In this document: positions 31,813-44,319 of the stretch, in pieces | Layout of the letters: every line of letters starts with the position of its first letter | Position numbering within the stretch: position 1 is the first letter of the stretch | NCBI GenBank assembly: GCA_035578175.1 | Contig: JAQMRL010000001.1 | Location: 370,071,720-370,135,719 of the forward strand | Length of the DNA: 64,000 nucleotides | From: Catonia carolina | Taxonomy: Eukaryota; Arthropoda; Insecta; Hemiptera; Achilidae | Direction: 5' to 3' | Position numbers and translations under genes: made by a program | Notes under the pieces: generated by a model | What the model was told of the DNA's origin: nothing | What the model saw: only the letters and a program-made list of their open reading frames with translations | Database searches by the model: none

Positions 31813-32439
31813 GTAAAAAAAACCCACTTAAAAATCTATTTGTTCCGAAATTACTGGCATGGAACACAAAATACATCAGCAATGTAGTATAATATAACAA
31901 TTTAAAGATAGCTAACTATACTGCAGAATTTATATTTTATTTTTCACCTAACGCAACACTTTGTTTAGACGCTATTTGTGAATTAGAGGTAAAACCGCAT
32001 CCAAAATCTGTTTATTATAAAATTGCAGCCTTAAAACTCAATGTACAGCAAACGTGTTTATTACAAAATGTATAAATTAAAGATTCTACACGTGTTTTGA
32101 ATAGTATTTTTCCCAAAGTTTAGTTTTGCGGCAAAGGGTTATTGTTCCACCCCTCTTTGGTTAGCAGTAATATAATGGTCTGCGGGCAGTACAATTGCAA
32201 TAATAATAATAATAATCAATAACAAAAACTGTAATAAATTATTTATTTATTCAATTTCATGTTATTAATTCATATAAATATTCGTTAGTAGCCTAATATT
32301 AAATAACTATCATTAAAAATTTAATACACGGTTCAGGTTGTTAGTGATAAGCTTTTCTCACTTTCCTAGTTGCAATTCTAAATAAAATTTTCCATACCAT
32401 GCCCTCAGGTTTTGCAACCAATATATCTTCTTCGTCTTA
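31813..32439. other. No supported feature
   Basis: AT-rich with an (AAT)n tract at about 32200. Confidence 0.4.
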
Positions 32440-32720
32440 GACAGCGTTTAGCCTGTATCTAAACTTGTACAATTGGTTGGAGTATAACATATTTTTGTTT
32501 CCATTCGTCATTAAATGTCCGAAATATTGGAGCTTGTGGATTTTTTAGGTGTTCATTGTCTCTCCGTTTTTCCATTCTTTGTCGGTCTTCGAAGTTGGTA
32601 ATACGATCCTTTTTTTGGTATCCGCAATACTTTGTGGTTCTCCGATACAACCATTTCTCAAAACCTCCTCCTTTTTGATGATAACTCCATAGAGTTTTCA
32701 TGACTCCACACTACGAGTAG
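32440..32720 (-). pseudogene. RTE-like RT C-terminal fragment, degenerate
   Basis: The minus strand reads FEKWLYRRTTKY, then KDRITNFEDRQRMEKRRDNE, then IFRTFNDEWKQKYVILQPIV. This corresponds to the usual FEMW(L/I)YRR...RITN.EVL.RM.K.RE...GH..R..KY.ILQ.I.QGKI order after the RT core. There is no catalytic motif. Confidence 0.55.
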
Positions 32721-33644
32721 CAGGGAGGAGAGGCAACATCTAAGCCGACGAATTTGTTTTAAGATGCAGATCAATTTTAAATGTTGGCCTATATTGCTCA
32801 TGCAGCTAAAGATGACTTATGTTTTATCGGTTTCACCGTTGATTTACTGAATTTTATCCCAATTCTCATAAACGATGGTACCCAGGTGTGTTGTTTTTTT
32901 TCACTCTTTCAATCAGCTGATCGTGGACGGACAGATTGACATTAATAATTTTTTCTAAAGCATATATTTCAATTAATATAAAAATACAGTTCAGGGAATT
33001 GTACACAGTATACATACAACATCCCCAGAATATCGTCAATAACAGATTTACACATGGAATAGAATTCAATAAAATATAATATGAGACAAATATTCATCTA
33101 CTTACGGGTATTTCAGCATTAATATTTAATTTATGTTAAAATAAGTTAAAATTATTTATGATAAATTGAAATGAATTTCGGAGAGAATAACGAATTTTAT
33201 TAAATTACCGCAGAATAAAACCAAATTGCTAAAAAGAATTGAACTTAAGGAAATGGATTTAGGAAAGAAATAAGAGGGTAAAGAGGTTTAAGAAAAACGA
33301 TTGTGCTTCTTGAATGAAGGATTTTGTTAAGCCCTGTGATCTTTCTTTTCCTCTACGAAATAATTGAATTCACTTACATAAAACAAATTAGAAAATAGAG
33401 ACATTAATGCATTTTTAGTTATCGAAATTCGAATCTAATGCATGTGTTAGTTATTTTAAATACCTATATTATAAAATTCAATCGGTTTTTACTTTCCTAT
33501 GCTCTGTAAAATCTTTAAATTTTTATATTCTGTAAACTTTCAATGAAATCTTCTTACAAGTATTATAAAAATGAAACCATAAATTGTCATTGTTTAAATA
33601 CTAGAAACTAAAGATTAAAACAACAGTAAAAACAAAAATAAACG
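32721..33644. other. No supported feature
   Basis: AT-rich. The 67-codon minus frame at 33069-32866 has no motif. Confidence 0.4.
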
Positions 33645-33860
33645 TGGCTGCCTTCGTAGCGTTGTGGTAGCTCGTTAGCCTACAACAGAGGTTCCAGGTT
33701 TGATTCCCGGCTTGGGTTTGAATATTATAACAAGTCAAAACCTACCATTCTAGTTAAATAACCCACCGCAGCGGCTAATAGGCTTTGTCTGCAAATGGGA
33801 CAGAGCCTTGTGTAGTATTACTGTTGGAAATGCGTCTTTACTCATTATAAAAACGATTAC
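33645..33860 (+). mobile_element. tRNA-derived SINE
   Basis: Head with A-box-like GTTGTGGTAGCTCGTTAGCC and B-box CCAGGTTTGATTCCCGG, followed by a non-tRNA body (CAGCGGCTAATAGGC, GGGACAGAGCCTTGTG). No acceptor stem pairing, so it is not a functional tRNA. Confidence 0.65.
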
Positions 33861-34235
33861 CATACCATGGAAATTGACAAAAAAAGGTTATTTTTCCGAT
33901 TTTTAAGTTAGGTGATATACATGATTAATTATTGCATGGCAATTTCTTTGCTTAATAGCATAACAATCAAAAGTGTATAAACTGTAAATTACTTATTATT
34001 CCGTATTATATGTTTGCTAAAACTCTAATGTTATTTAAAAAAAGCGTTTTGTTTTCTATTCCATTTATTGTAAATAAATTATGAACAGTACTCATGTAAT
34101 AAAACACTTACTCATAAAATGCCGAGGTTTGTTTACACTAAGAGAACACTATAAAGTAACACAAAATATGAAACTCATGTTAACGAACATCAAGAGTACA
34201 CATAACGTATTTTTGTACCTCGGGAGACTTTTTTT

Positions 34236-34400
34236 CTTTTTTTGTTTTGGTTTAACGTCCGACTGTTATGCAATTACTGCTAATGCAGACGGTGAAGGAT
34301 GAAATGAATTTTTGTAACGTATGAAAATATAACGTGCCTGAATGGAATTCGAACCCAAGACCGTATGATGAGACCTCAAGCGACTTGCAGCAACATAAGA
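34236..34400 (-). mobile_element. tRNA-derived SINE family B, reverse copy
   Basis: The minus strand has TTGGGTTCGAATTCCATTCA (B-box) and the body TTTTCATACGTTACAAAAAT, TTCATTTCATCCTTCACCGT and GACGTTAAACC, matching 53083-53275. Confidence 0.75.
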
Positions 34401-34419
34401 TATTTTAATACCGAACTCT

Positions 34420-34482
34420 GTAATGTTACGTAACTGTGATCGCCAATGACTTTATTATTGATGTGACCTTAAATAAATAAAC
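34420..34482 (+). repeat. SINE family B 3' end, forward copy
   Basis: GATCGCCAATGACTTTATTA...GATGTGACCTTAAATAAATAA matches the family B tail TCGCTAATGACCATTGCAGT...GACGTTAAATAAATAAATAA. It lies back-to-back with the reverse copy upstream. Confidence 0.6.
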
Positions 34483-34489
34483 ATTTAAA

Positions 34490-36200
34490 AAAATTTATTC
34501 ACAGTATAATATTTATGTTATATTGTGTTAATTACACCATTAAACTGTAAATTTTCATGTGTTATTTCAAAAGCAGTATGTTGCATTAATTGTAATACAA
34601 CAGATTATGCATTTAAATAAACGTTATTTAACATACAAATTGTGGACACGAAGGGAAAAGGCAACATGTACGATTCACTAACATATTGATAACAGAAACA
34701 ATCGCTGAAACAAATTTGTCTAACTGATGGTAAATCAGTATTTATTATTTTAAATATTTTTGAACGTTTTGTAACACGAAAAGAGTTCCAACCGATTTTC
34801 AATGTATAGTAAGTACAATCAACAAAGTAAAACAACAAATTCCCTTTGGTAAAATCAAAGTAAATTAATAAACAAAACAAAAAATATTTAAGTTGAAATT
34901 CCTTCAGTATAATTTACATCGAAAGTTAAAATTATTCCATTGACCCAAATGTTTTAGATGGAACTGTTAGCTTTATATTTTATAGTTCACAAAGGTTTGT
35001 TGTAAACAAATTCAAAACGAGGGATGGTTTCACTGGAAAATTTTGTTTTCATCAACTTTTTTCAAATAATATTCAGTATATTTTATATTTCTTTTTGTAT
35101 AAATAAGATGATTCATTTTTACTTTAGGACTGTAATTCTTAAACCTCTGTTCTATGCCAGTCAAGTAATTCCCTTTTAAAATGTTTTTCATATTTCAAAA
35201 AATACGAGGTCTAAATTATTTTTTAGCTTATGTATTTTATTATAGATATTTTCTCTTTAGAGATTCAAATAAATTTGGTATATATCATTTATGTTTGTTG
35301 CTTTCCGTTGTGTGAATACAACTCTTACAGTTCTACATCTTAAATTCTTTTAAACATTTCTATGAACACCTGATTTTTGCTGTTACGCTCATGAAATAAC
35401 AGCTTAATTTGTTTAAAGTTTTTATATTGCCAGTTTAACCTTTTAGTTAACAGAAAAGTTAAGCAAATAATATAACACAGAAGAAGTTAAGTAATAGTAG
35501 CAACAGTAGTAACAGTAGTTAGTAACAGTAGTTAAGTAGTTAGTTAAGTAGGACTTAACTACCAATACCGATACTTCGTCGGTGGTAATGCTAAAAAGTG
35601 TTCTCGAAATTTCTTACACAAACAACAAAGCACAAGCAAAGACATCCTGTTAATTTTGCGTATTAAAATGTTTCACTGCATGGTAAGGTAGTTAGTTAAG
35701 ACACGATGTTAAAGTCTTGCTTTCATCATAAAGTATTCTACCTTTTATCAAATTAATTCGAAAATGCAAATAAAACATATATGTCACACGGCAAACTACC
35801 TTAATTTTCTCATTAATCTTAAAGCTGTATATTTTTGTATGTTTATTTAAGACCTTGATTTTGTTACTGTACCTCAACAGTTATAATAATAATCTATTGG
35901 GTGCACGATCTGGATCGATTCATCATGGAATAAACAAACGTTATTTTGTCTCTTTACAGGATTACCATTAAAATAAGCGTTGGAAAACAAAATATCCTAC
36001 TATAAATGTAATATACATTCAAAAGATACTTAAAATTTTTGTTACGAGATTGTTTTCTGTACATTTTATTACAAATATTTCAGAAGAAGGTGATTTTAAA
36101 ACAGTTTTCGTGTAAAATTACAGAAAGCAACTAAATTAAGAATTTATAAAGACTTTATAGGCGAAATTTTAGTATTACCAATTTATCTCTTACTATTTTT
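34490..36200. other. AT-rich interval with a minor simple repeat
   Basis: Contains an AGTAGTAACAGTAGTTAG-type simple repeat at about 35490-35560. Open frames at 34605-34880 and 35692-35877 lack motifs. Confidence 0.4.
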
Positions 36201-37184
36201 ACTTCCTCTTGCCTATATGAATATATAGGAAGGAAAGTTTTGTTTCCATTTCGATTTTTCGAAATCGAGTATTCACCGGATCTGCACGTTTTCAGACCCC
36301 CTAAACGTAAATACATGTTTTTAGCGATTTGGCTGCGTGTGTGAACAAAATATCTCAAGAACGGAACACTAAAAGAACTTGAAACTTGAAACTTAAGTTA
36401 GGTACTACTAGAGAACACGATACGAACATTTTCATCAAAATCGGTCCACCAGAAGTAGTAGTAGAAGTAGAAGAAGAAGTAGTAGAAGTAGAAGTAGTAG
36501 AAGTAGTAGTAGAAGTAGAAGTAGCAGTAGTTTATTCGTGCCATTTTTCACTTTTTCGCGATTTTATCAAAAACAGCTCCTACGATTTTATTTTAAATTG
36601 ATTCATTTACTACATTTTATATGCTCTATAAGATAGGGTAGGCGCCATGTCTACTGAAATTCTTAGAAAGGCTGTTTTCTCGTAAAAAAATTATTTTTTA
36701 AGATTGCGGCTTTTAAATGTATTTTAGCGCAAAAATGTATAATAAAAACTGTAAAAAACTTAACAACCTACAACTTCTATTTCAAACATATTTCTGTATA
36801 ACGCTTAGTTTAGTGGTAATTAGTAATTTTTTGTTTTTTTTTCACGAAAATGTGTAAAAAATCTATTATTAAGATTTCAGCCTTAGTATGCATTCTACGA
36901 CATAAGTGTACCTTATATATATTCAAATTTATAGGAAATTAAAAGATCTATAAATTTTATTTACAGCATTTTTCTCTACAGAGCCTAGTTTAGCGTGAAA
37001 GAGTGATTTTCCGTATTTTTAAGCTAAACTGAGGTTGATTTTCATTTTGCGTCTTTCACTCACGATTAAATTCAGGTTATGTTTTTGAAGTTATTTTTTT
37101 CTAATGTTTTATTATTAATATTGGGTTATATTGTTCATTATTTGCATTGGCAAGGAAAAGTCGTGTGAGTATTTCACACCAGAT
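36201..37184 (+). mobile_element. Family D TIR element, long copy 2
   Basis: Starts ACTTCCTCTTGCC and ends GGCAAGGAAAAGTCGTGTGA then CACACCAGAT. It shares the CACCGGATCTGCACGTTTTC, AGGCGCCATGTCTACTGA and AGCGTGAAAGAGTGATTTTC landmarks. An AGTAGAAGTAGAAG-type expansion at 36451-36530 is unique to this copy and creates a spurious Glu/Val-rich open frame. Confidence 0.75.
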
Positions 37185-38329
37185 TTTTATATGTACTTTT
37201 GCCCTGAAATGAACTGTAAGGTTGTAATTTTTAAAAAAACACAACTTTTTTTTGGTAGACTAATCTAGTCTACCACAAATATTTTTTATGTATCCACATA
37301 TTATTCAGTTTTAATGATTTACATTGATTAAGATAACATTAATCAAAATTGTTACAGCCTTATTTAGGAAACTGGATTTTGTATTTTTGCACAGCAGTAA
37401 AGTTCTCCGTAAATTCCGGGCTACAAAAGTATCCCAGAAACTGCTGTGGGTTTGTTGAAGAAACCTCTATTTTAAAATTTTACCATAATTTTTGACTAAT
37501 ATTTTTTGCTCTAGAATGATTAACACTACCACATACACTATTCTAAAAATGTTTTCGTGGCTTAAGAAAGTTATGAAGTCTGAAGTTCAGTTGAAATCCG
37601 GGTATCCAAATTTTAACCAGCATAATATTTCATTTTATACAAATGATACAGCGCGGTAAAGTAAAAAGATATTATGGTAAAAACATCAAGGTAACAAGTG
37701 ATGTATTGTTAATAAGGTGTTCAATTTCAGCAGGTATTTAGAGATTTTTTTTCTTCTAAAGTTTCTAACCCAAATGTTAAATTCCTATTCAAACAGTTTT
37801 AAAAACCGATGTCATTTGCTCCCTGGTGTTATAACTTTTTATATATTTTAAAACTCATAAAATTTAACACTTTTCTTTGCTTTAATTCTTTATCTGCAGT
37901 GTAGAATGAAAGACTATAGCAATAAAGAATAAATTTTAAACCCGGGTTTCAACAGATGTTCATGTTTCATCATCTCATAAGGTCAGATGTGGTTTTTTAA
38001 AAGATGTCCCATATCTCTTACTTTCTTTCTGTTTATATACTGGGACAAACATTACTAAGCCAGTTAGGTTGAGATTTCAAAACTAAAATTGTCTTAAACA
38101 ACCGTACGGGTTTTTCTGAAAAAACTATGTAGGCGCAAAATGAAGGGTACTTTTCCTCGGTGAAATGGTACAAAAATTCAATTTTCTCAAAACGGTTCAA
38201 ATGACCTTTGAATGTAGTGCCATGAATTCTTACTACGGCACAAATTAATTTCATCAAGAGTGGACTATTTTTAATTTTAAAAATCCATTTTTACTGCTAC
38301 ATGCGGACAGTTAGCGAATCATTTTACGC
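37185..38329. other. No supported feature
   Basis: AT-rich. The minus frame 38257-38033 (74 codons) has no recognisable motif. Confidence 0.4.
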
Positions 38330-38412
38330 TTGACCAGCCTGTGGTGTAGTGGTCACGCAAATGGCTCCTGTGCTGAAGTTTCAGGTTCAATTCCTAGTTA
38401 GGTCTGACATTT
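38330..38412 (+). mobile_element. tRNA-derived SINE head
   Basis: A-box CCTGTGGTGTAGTGGTCACG and B-box TTTCAGGTTCAATTCCTAGT at pol III spacing, followed by a T-rich stretch. The arms do not pair as a complete tRNA. Confidence 0.6.
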
Positions 38413-39427
38413 TTTAATTTGTTAACACCTCATATCATTACCTGCGTATAATTCAAAGCTTATTCAGACATCATCACACAATAAAAAAATAATATATAAA
38501 TTAATAAAAATAATTTATTTTTAGTACAGTTAAATTAGAAATTTTTAACGAGTTTGTCTGTCTCGACAAAAGCTTTTCCTTATAATTTTTAGCCTAAAAT
38601 TATATTTCTTTAAAAGAGTTTGCAATAAACAATCAAGGAAATGAAATATTCCATAAATTCAATAGAACACAAAAGCTCAGAAAAAATTAAGGAAGTTCTT
38701 AAATGAAATTTTTATCAATTATATTTTAAATTACTTTTTCTTTAAATGAGTCCATAGCAATTCGAAGCAAAAGTTTGACTACAATAAGAAACCTGAAATG
38801 AAATCTATTATTTAATTGTAAAAGAATTTTATTGTTAATTTAGCTCACGTTTTCTGGTGCGTGATTGATGTCTGTGTAATATCACAGTAACTATATTTTT
38901 CATTCAAAGTAAATTTTTATATAGGAATTTTTATTACTTTGTTAGGTAATTAGGGCATCCTTCAACTTTTGTTAATATTTCGTGTAGACATAAAAATACA
39001 AAATACCACAGACTGACTCATTCACTTAATATGTTCAAAGGCCCTAGAAAGTTAAAATTTTCTATCTGGGTTTTATTTGAAACGTAGGTAGGACTTTATT
39101 AGAAAGGATTTCGATAAAATCTACTTCGGAAGAAGAAAATAGAATAACTTATAATGTTGTGATAAAAAAATCGGTTTTCACATATTTATTTTTACTTTTC
39201 ACAGTGAATCAACAATCTGTAGTTAAATTAGAAAATTTAGTAGATAACTTATTTTGTATTGGCTCTCAAATGAATTAACCTCCCTGCAGCGACTCTTCTA
39301 AGAATTATTTAGAAAAAAAATTCTCAGTTTTTTTTTCATAAATTTTTGATAATTATTTTTAAACCCTAATCTGTGGATCTTATTCAATTTAGTTATTAAT
39401 TTTACCTAATTTTATCTGTTCAACTTA
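38413..39427. other. No supported feature
   Basis: AT-rich, nothing recognised. Confidence 0.4.
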
Positions 39428-39700
39428 GAATATAAGCAGCCCCATGAACCAATTATGAAATGTATGACTTGTAAATAAGGTGTTGTCTTGTACAGAATCA
39501 GGCCTACAATTCCTGAGATAGTATGGTTAATTAAACCCGCAACCATCAAAGTACACCGATAACCACTAGTATTCAAATATGAGTGTAAAAGTAACTACCT
39601 TTACTAGCATTTGAAACACGGAACCTTCGTCTCCATACATCTGACTCGTGGCGATGACTTTAGCTCTAGCCCGACCCGATAGTTGTTGATAATTTAATGG
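39428..39700 (-). mobile_element. tRNA-derived SINE family C, copy 2
   Basis: The minus strand shares the GGTTGCGGGTTTAATTAACC-like body, the CTCAGGAATTGTAGGCCTGA region, AACACCTTATTTACAAGTCA and the tRNA-like head (GAAGGTTCCGTGTTTCAAAT) with copy 1 at 30348-30690. Confidence 0.7.
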
Positions 39701-40419
39701 ATAAAATTTAACGTATAAGTGTATGCGACGAGTGTTTCAGATTTGTTTAATACAATTCGGGTGGATTTTTGTTCTTTATTCCTCCTGTTTCCGAGTTGTC
39801 TTTATAAAAACCCATTCTATAGACTTTTATGGTATACACGAACAACCCCAATCCAAACTATCCGTGTTTTAATTGCTCTCCGCTAAGACGTACATATACA
39901 TTTTACGGACACTTGTACACCACGTAAATATTCGCACACCCGTACTCAGAAATGGGGAGTTAAATCAAAAACTATGACTTATATGGTTGGCAAAACAAGA
40001 AAGCGGTACAATAAGTAGCACAATAAAAATCTCTATGGAGTTGATTTCTACTGTAGTAAAATTATCACAGGAAATTTAAATGTGATTCTAATCTCTTTGA
40101 TTCTTAATTTTATATGTGGAAATTTTTCCCTTAACTATCGCAATGTTTAGGTCTTTTAAGTAATATTTTATTTATTATATCCTAGATGTGCTCTACTGAT
40201 TAATTACATTTAAAATTTATTTTGGTTAATAATGTACATATAAAGATTATTGAAAAAAAAATAAAAATTCAAGGAATTCGTTTATATGTTTTTTTCATCA
40301 GAGTTTACTTTAGCAGGAACCTACTATTTTCTGCGGAAAACCCTCGTTAAAACATGTTTCTCTTTCAAATGACTTCCTTGAAATGTATGTATAGTATAGG
40401 TTATATTTTATATTTTAGG
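39701..40419. other. No supported feature
   Basis: AT-rich, nothing recognised. Confidence 0.4.
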
Positions 40420-40760
40420 GGTTTCCTACAATTGTCGTCTCTTCTCCTTTCTTAATCTCTGCCTCCACTTGTCCTGATCCATCCAATTCTCCTCTTGAAG
40501 TTTAACAGAATTTTAATCCCTTACCTATCCTCCATCTCTTTATCTCACATGTCCATATCATATCAACATCTTTTTCTTAATGTAACTTTAACAAAATCGC
40601 TTTTTATTCTCAGTTCATTCTCATCAACCCACAGCTTCCCCTCAAGAAATCCATCGCAATCACTATTTCCTTGCGTTAATTTGTTATTTATTTCTTCCTT
40701 CGTGCTTCCGTTCTTTGAGGTTGTAAATCCCAAGTATTTAAACTTTCTGTTCTTTTAAAT
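40420..40760 (-). pseudogene. Non-LTR RT fragment, degenerate
   Basis: The minus strand reads KYLGFTTSKNGSTKEEINNK (the YLG...G...EI..RI segment after the RT core). After frameshifts it reads YGHVR..DGG and NWMDQDKWRQRLRKEKR, the basic tail. A deletion has joined the two parts. The + strand open frame 40495-40758 is its shadow. Confidence 0.55.
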
Positions 40761-41101
40761 GCTTTAAGAGGCGTAGATTACGAATCCAGCCATCTCTCTA
40801 TTTTCACCAAATTTGAAGCACGCCTTGTAACGTAAAAATCAGAAAACTAAAGAAAAGAAAATAAGCTTTATAGTGTCTACAAAAAGCCTATAATAATAAG
40901 TAACATTTCTTATAAAGTGTAACGCCCCTCGCACGCGCACACAAACACATGAGCGCGGAGGTCGGCCTAAGGGCGTACAGAAACCTAAAAGGACAAAAGT
41001 GTTGTTGTTGTTGTTTTTGTTGTAAACACAAATGATAACAAATAAAATACACATTTTAAAATATAATTAACGTTTAATTTAACGGCTCAATGCAATAAAT
41101 A

Positions 41102-41107
<6 letters not shown>

Positions 41108-41145
<38 letters not shown>

Positions 41146-43277
41146 CACACAATATTTTATGTACAATCTGCTTAATAGCAATAAGTGCAATTGATCAAAT
41201 GAATAATTCACATAAAAGGATAAAAACCCAATGGTTTACCCTATATAGGGAGCAATATTTTTAAAAATATCGTTATATCAAGTGTAGTTTTACATGATGG
41301 TTTATATGTTTGTGTAAGAGTAAGTGCTTGTGTTTGTGTGTGTTTTTTAGAATCTGAAAGGTAAATCTAGAGGATCAAATCTTTGAAGTCTACGTAATGT
41401 GTCACTGTTGTCCAAGAGATTAACTACCAGAAAGTTCTCATGATTGTTTAATTTTGAAATGTACTTATCACTAAATTCACTGATCACTTCTTTGATTGGT
41501 TTGATGTTACAGTCTTCATGGATTCGCGAGTTGTTGACGTACCAAGGAACAGCTAGTATTGTCCTGAGGGTCTTGGATTGGAATCTTTGTAAAATTTCAA
41601 TATTTGAATTTGACGCAGTCCCCCAAAGCTGTATACCATACGTCCAAATTGGTTTTAGTATCGTCTTGTACAACAATAGTTTGTTATCTATCGAAAGTTT
41701 AGATTTATTTCCAATTAACCAAAAATGTTTGCTGAATTTAATGTTGAGTTGTTTGCGTTTAGTTCTTATGTGTTTAGCCCATGTAAGTCTTTTATCCAAA
41801 TGCATCCCTAAATATTTGACGTCGTCATTTTGTGGAATTTGGATACCATTAAGCGTCACTGGTGGACATGTGTTCCTCTTTAAAGTAAATGTGACATGAT
41901 TCGATTTTCCTTCGTTAACTTTAATCTTCCATTTACTTAACCAGTGTTCAATTTGTATTAAACTGTGTTGTAATTTTTCCGAAGCAATCACTGAGTTACC
42001 ATCAGAAGCTAGAATAGCAGTGTCATCTGCAAATGTAGCGGTGAGAACATCATTTCCATTCGGTAAGTCTGATGTATAAACAGTGTAGAGAACAGGTCCA
42101 AGAACACTTCCTTGAGGGACACCAGCTTTTATTGGTTTCAAATCAGTAATTGTATCATTTAATTTAACTTGGAACATTCTTTCCGTAAGATATGAACGTA
42201 AAATACGATAAAAATTTCCTGGGAGTTTTTCTTTAATTTTGTATAGAAGTCCTGTATGCCATACGCGATCAAATGCTTGTTGAACATCCAAGAAAACGGC
42301 AGAACAATATAATTTATTCTCAAAACTGTTTCGGATTTCTTTAACTAAGCGATGAACTTGTTCAATCGTTGAATGTTGTTTTCTAAACCCAAATTGATGG
42401 TTTGGAATTAAATTATTATTTTCAAGATGAGGACTTAACCGTAGGAGAAACATTTTTTCGAATAATTTTGAAAGGATGGGAAGAAGACTTATAGGGCGGT
42501 AAGATGAAGACACTGATGGAGGTTTACCAGGTTTTTGAAGCATTATTATTTTAGCTACTTTCCACTGATACGGCACGTAATTTAGACGGAGAACAGCATT
42601 AAATATTAGTAATAAAACTACTAGTCCTTTACGAGGGAGTTCTTGAAGAATATTTCCAGTGATAAAATCATAGCCTGGAGCTTTCGCTGGATGAAGGTTC
42701 TTAACACCTTGTTTTAATTCTTGTAACGAAAAATGAATTGGAGGCAAGTTATTTTGCATTTCTTCACAAAGAAACCTTTGCATTATAAGTTCATCATGTG
42801 CATGACCCAAATCATTGAAAGGTGTAAAACGATCTTCCAGTTCTTGAGCAAATAATTTTGCTTTCTCTTCATCAGTTCTTGCCCAGGTGTTGTCAGCCTT
42901 TCTTAGGGGAGGAATGCCTTTAAACGTACGTTTTATTTTTTTAGTGGCTTTCCACAACGAATAATCAGTATCATCATATGGAGATAAATTTTTTAAATAA
43001 TTTTGAAAAGTTTCATTCCTAAAATCAGATATCATTTCTTTTAAATTACGGCAAGCAATATTAAAATTTCTTTTATCTCGCTGGTTTCTACTATATTGCC
43101 AAATTCTTCGAAGTCGCCTTTTTTCTTCAATTTTTCTTTTAATTGTAGCAGGAAAATCAAGGAAACAATTGACTTCATTTTCACTTGGAGTTGACTGCCA
43201 TGCGCACTTTTGAAATGTTTTGTTTACATAATTTATTGCTACTTCAATATCTTCAGGCGTTCGAAGGGGAATGTGTG
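41108..43277 (-). mobile_element. Jockey-type non-LTR retrotransposon, 5'-truncated, second copy
   Basis: A pure T-run of 36 (41108-41143) is the minus-strand poly(A) tail, with about 200 bp of 3' untranslated sequence before the stop. The 5' edge is near 43277, after the endonuclease domain is lost. A possible 8-bp target duplication ATATTAAA lies at 41099-41106 and 43278-43285, but it is AT-rich and could be chance. It is a different subfamily from 15150-18130: the encoded proteins are clearly related but far from identical. Confidence 0.85.
41347..43277 (-). CDS. Jockey-type reverse transcriptase (endonuclease missing)
   Basis: The reverse transcriptase part of jockey ORF2. The frame is open upstream of the Met at 43033-43035, back to HIPLRTPEDIEVAINYVN at the truncation, so that Met is not the true start. 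In order: APGYDFITGNILQELP, SSYRPISLLPILSKLFEKM, HQFGFRKQHSTIEQVHRLV, SAVFLDVQQAFDRVWH, AGVPQGSVLGPVLYTVY, the catalytic TATFADDTAI, VKYLGMHLDKRLTW and TYGIQLWGTASNSNIEILQR. It ends DPLDLPFRF, as in the 15567 element. No internal stop is seen in about 640 codons. Lacking the endonuclease, it cannot be mobile by itself. Confidence 0.9.
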
Positions 43278-43308
43278 ATATTAAATTAAATTAAAAACCA
43301 GCTATTTA

Positions 43309-43434
43309 ATGAAAGAGCTCAATATTCAAATGAAAAAATTAATTAACCAGATTAATGAAATAAACAACATTCAAAAGTTAAATTTTGAAAAATTTACAAA
43401 TGATTTCAAACATTCATTTAGAGAATGTAATTAA
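43309..43434 (+). other. Small Lys/Asn-rich open frame beside the jockey insertion
   Basis: ATG to TAA, 41 codons, reading MKELNIQMKKLINQINEINN then QKLNFEKFTNDF, predicted amphipathic/coiled-coil by eye. The frame is open a few codons upstream of the ATG. It could be the tail of an exon or chance in AT-rich DNA. I do not recognise it. Confidence 0.2.
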
Positions 43435-43645
43435 AATAATTTATAATAGATTTTCATAATAATTTTTCTGTAACATTTGATAGCTTTAGCTTTAAATTAT
43501 ATTTATACTTTATTTTATTTACCGTGCTCGGATTTTAAGTTTCAAAGTAAAAAAAAGTGGCCAATTTTCTTATCTAGAACTAATCAGGAATAAATTTTGT
43601 TATGGTAAGTTTTTTATTTAAACGCTTGCAGGCAAAAGTAAATAG

Positions 43646-43690
43646 CAATAATAATAATAATAGTAATAATAATCATAATAATAATAATAT
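43646..43690. repeat. (AAT)n microsatellite
   Basis: Interrupted AAT repeats. Confidence 0.85.
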
Positions 43691-43800
43691 CCCAGAAAAT
43701 GTGCATACATGTTTTAAAGCAACTCAGTATACTTCATTAAAAATGCATGTATACATACACATAAACATTTTCTAAAGACCAAAAAATCACTCGTGTATTT

Positions 43801-44204
43801 TATTATTATTTTTTTTTAAATATATACAGATCCCAGACGTTGGTTCGGATTTACATGAGCAGCAGAATATATCTTCAAGAGCAGAATTGTATTTCAGATT
43901 GACGAAGACAAACAGAAATAAAATGGAATGTATTTACCAGTGGAATCCAGCTTTTGACGGGTTAAATCTTCTACCTGACTTGCATTTTCGTGTAAATGGC
44001 TTTATTATTTTTTTTTTTAATATATACAGATCCCAGACGTTGGTTCGGATTAACATGAGTAGCAGAAAATGTCTTCAAGAGCAGAATTAATTGTATTTCA
44101 GATTGGCGAAGACAAACAGAAATAAAATGGAATGTATTTACCAGTGGAATCCAGTTTTTGACGGCTTAAATTTTCTACCTGTCCTGCATTTTCGTGTAAA
44201 TGGC
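43801..44204. repeat. Two-unit tandem duplication, period 200 bp, exon-like
   Basis: The units at 43801-44000 and 44001-44204 each start with a T-rich run and ATATATACAG, then ATCCCAGACGTTGGTTCGGA, and end TTTTCGTGTAAATGGC. In unit 1 the + frame is open from the ACAG and reads IPDVGSDLHEQQNISSRAEL, then YFRLTKTNRNKMECIYQWN. Unit 2 has stops and a 3-4 base insertion in that register but an open frame further on (LHFRVNGRTKDYVDLFSLNQ). T-run plus CAG resembles a splice acceptor. I do not recognise the protein. Confidence 0.6.
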
Positions 44205-44319
44205 CGTACAAAAGACTACGTAGATTTATTTTCTTTAAACCAACATAATTATAGTTTGGGCTGGTACTCCAGAACGGGAACCCTTGAAGACAACAGTACC
44301 CACCACAGTTAATAGACAA

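Noticed and set aside
36386..36601. 71-codon Glu/Val-rich open frame
   Set aside because: Produced by the AGTAGAAGTAGAAG expansion inside a family D element.
38330..38412. Functional tRNA gene
   Set aside because: Pol III boxes only. No paired acceptor stem.
40495..40758. 87-codon Ser/Phe-rich plus-strand frame
   Set aside because: Antisense shadow of a degenerate RT fragment on the minus strand.
41444..41899. 151-codon plus-strand frame
   Set aside because: Antisense shadow of the jockey reverse transcriptase.
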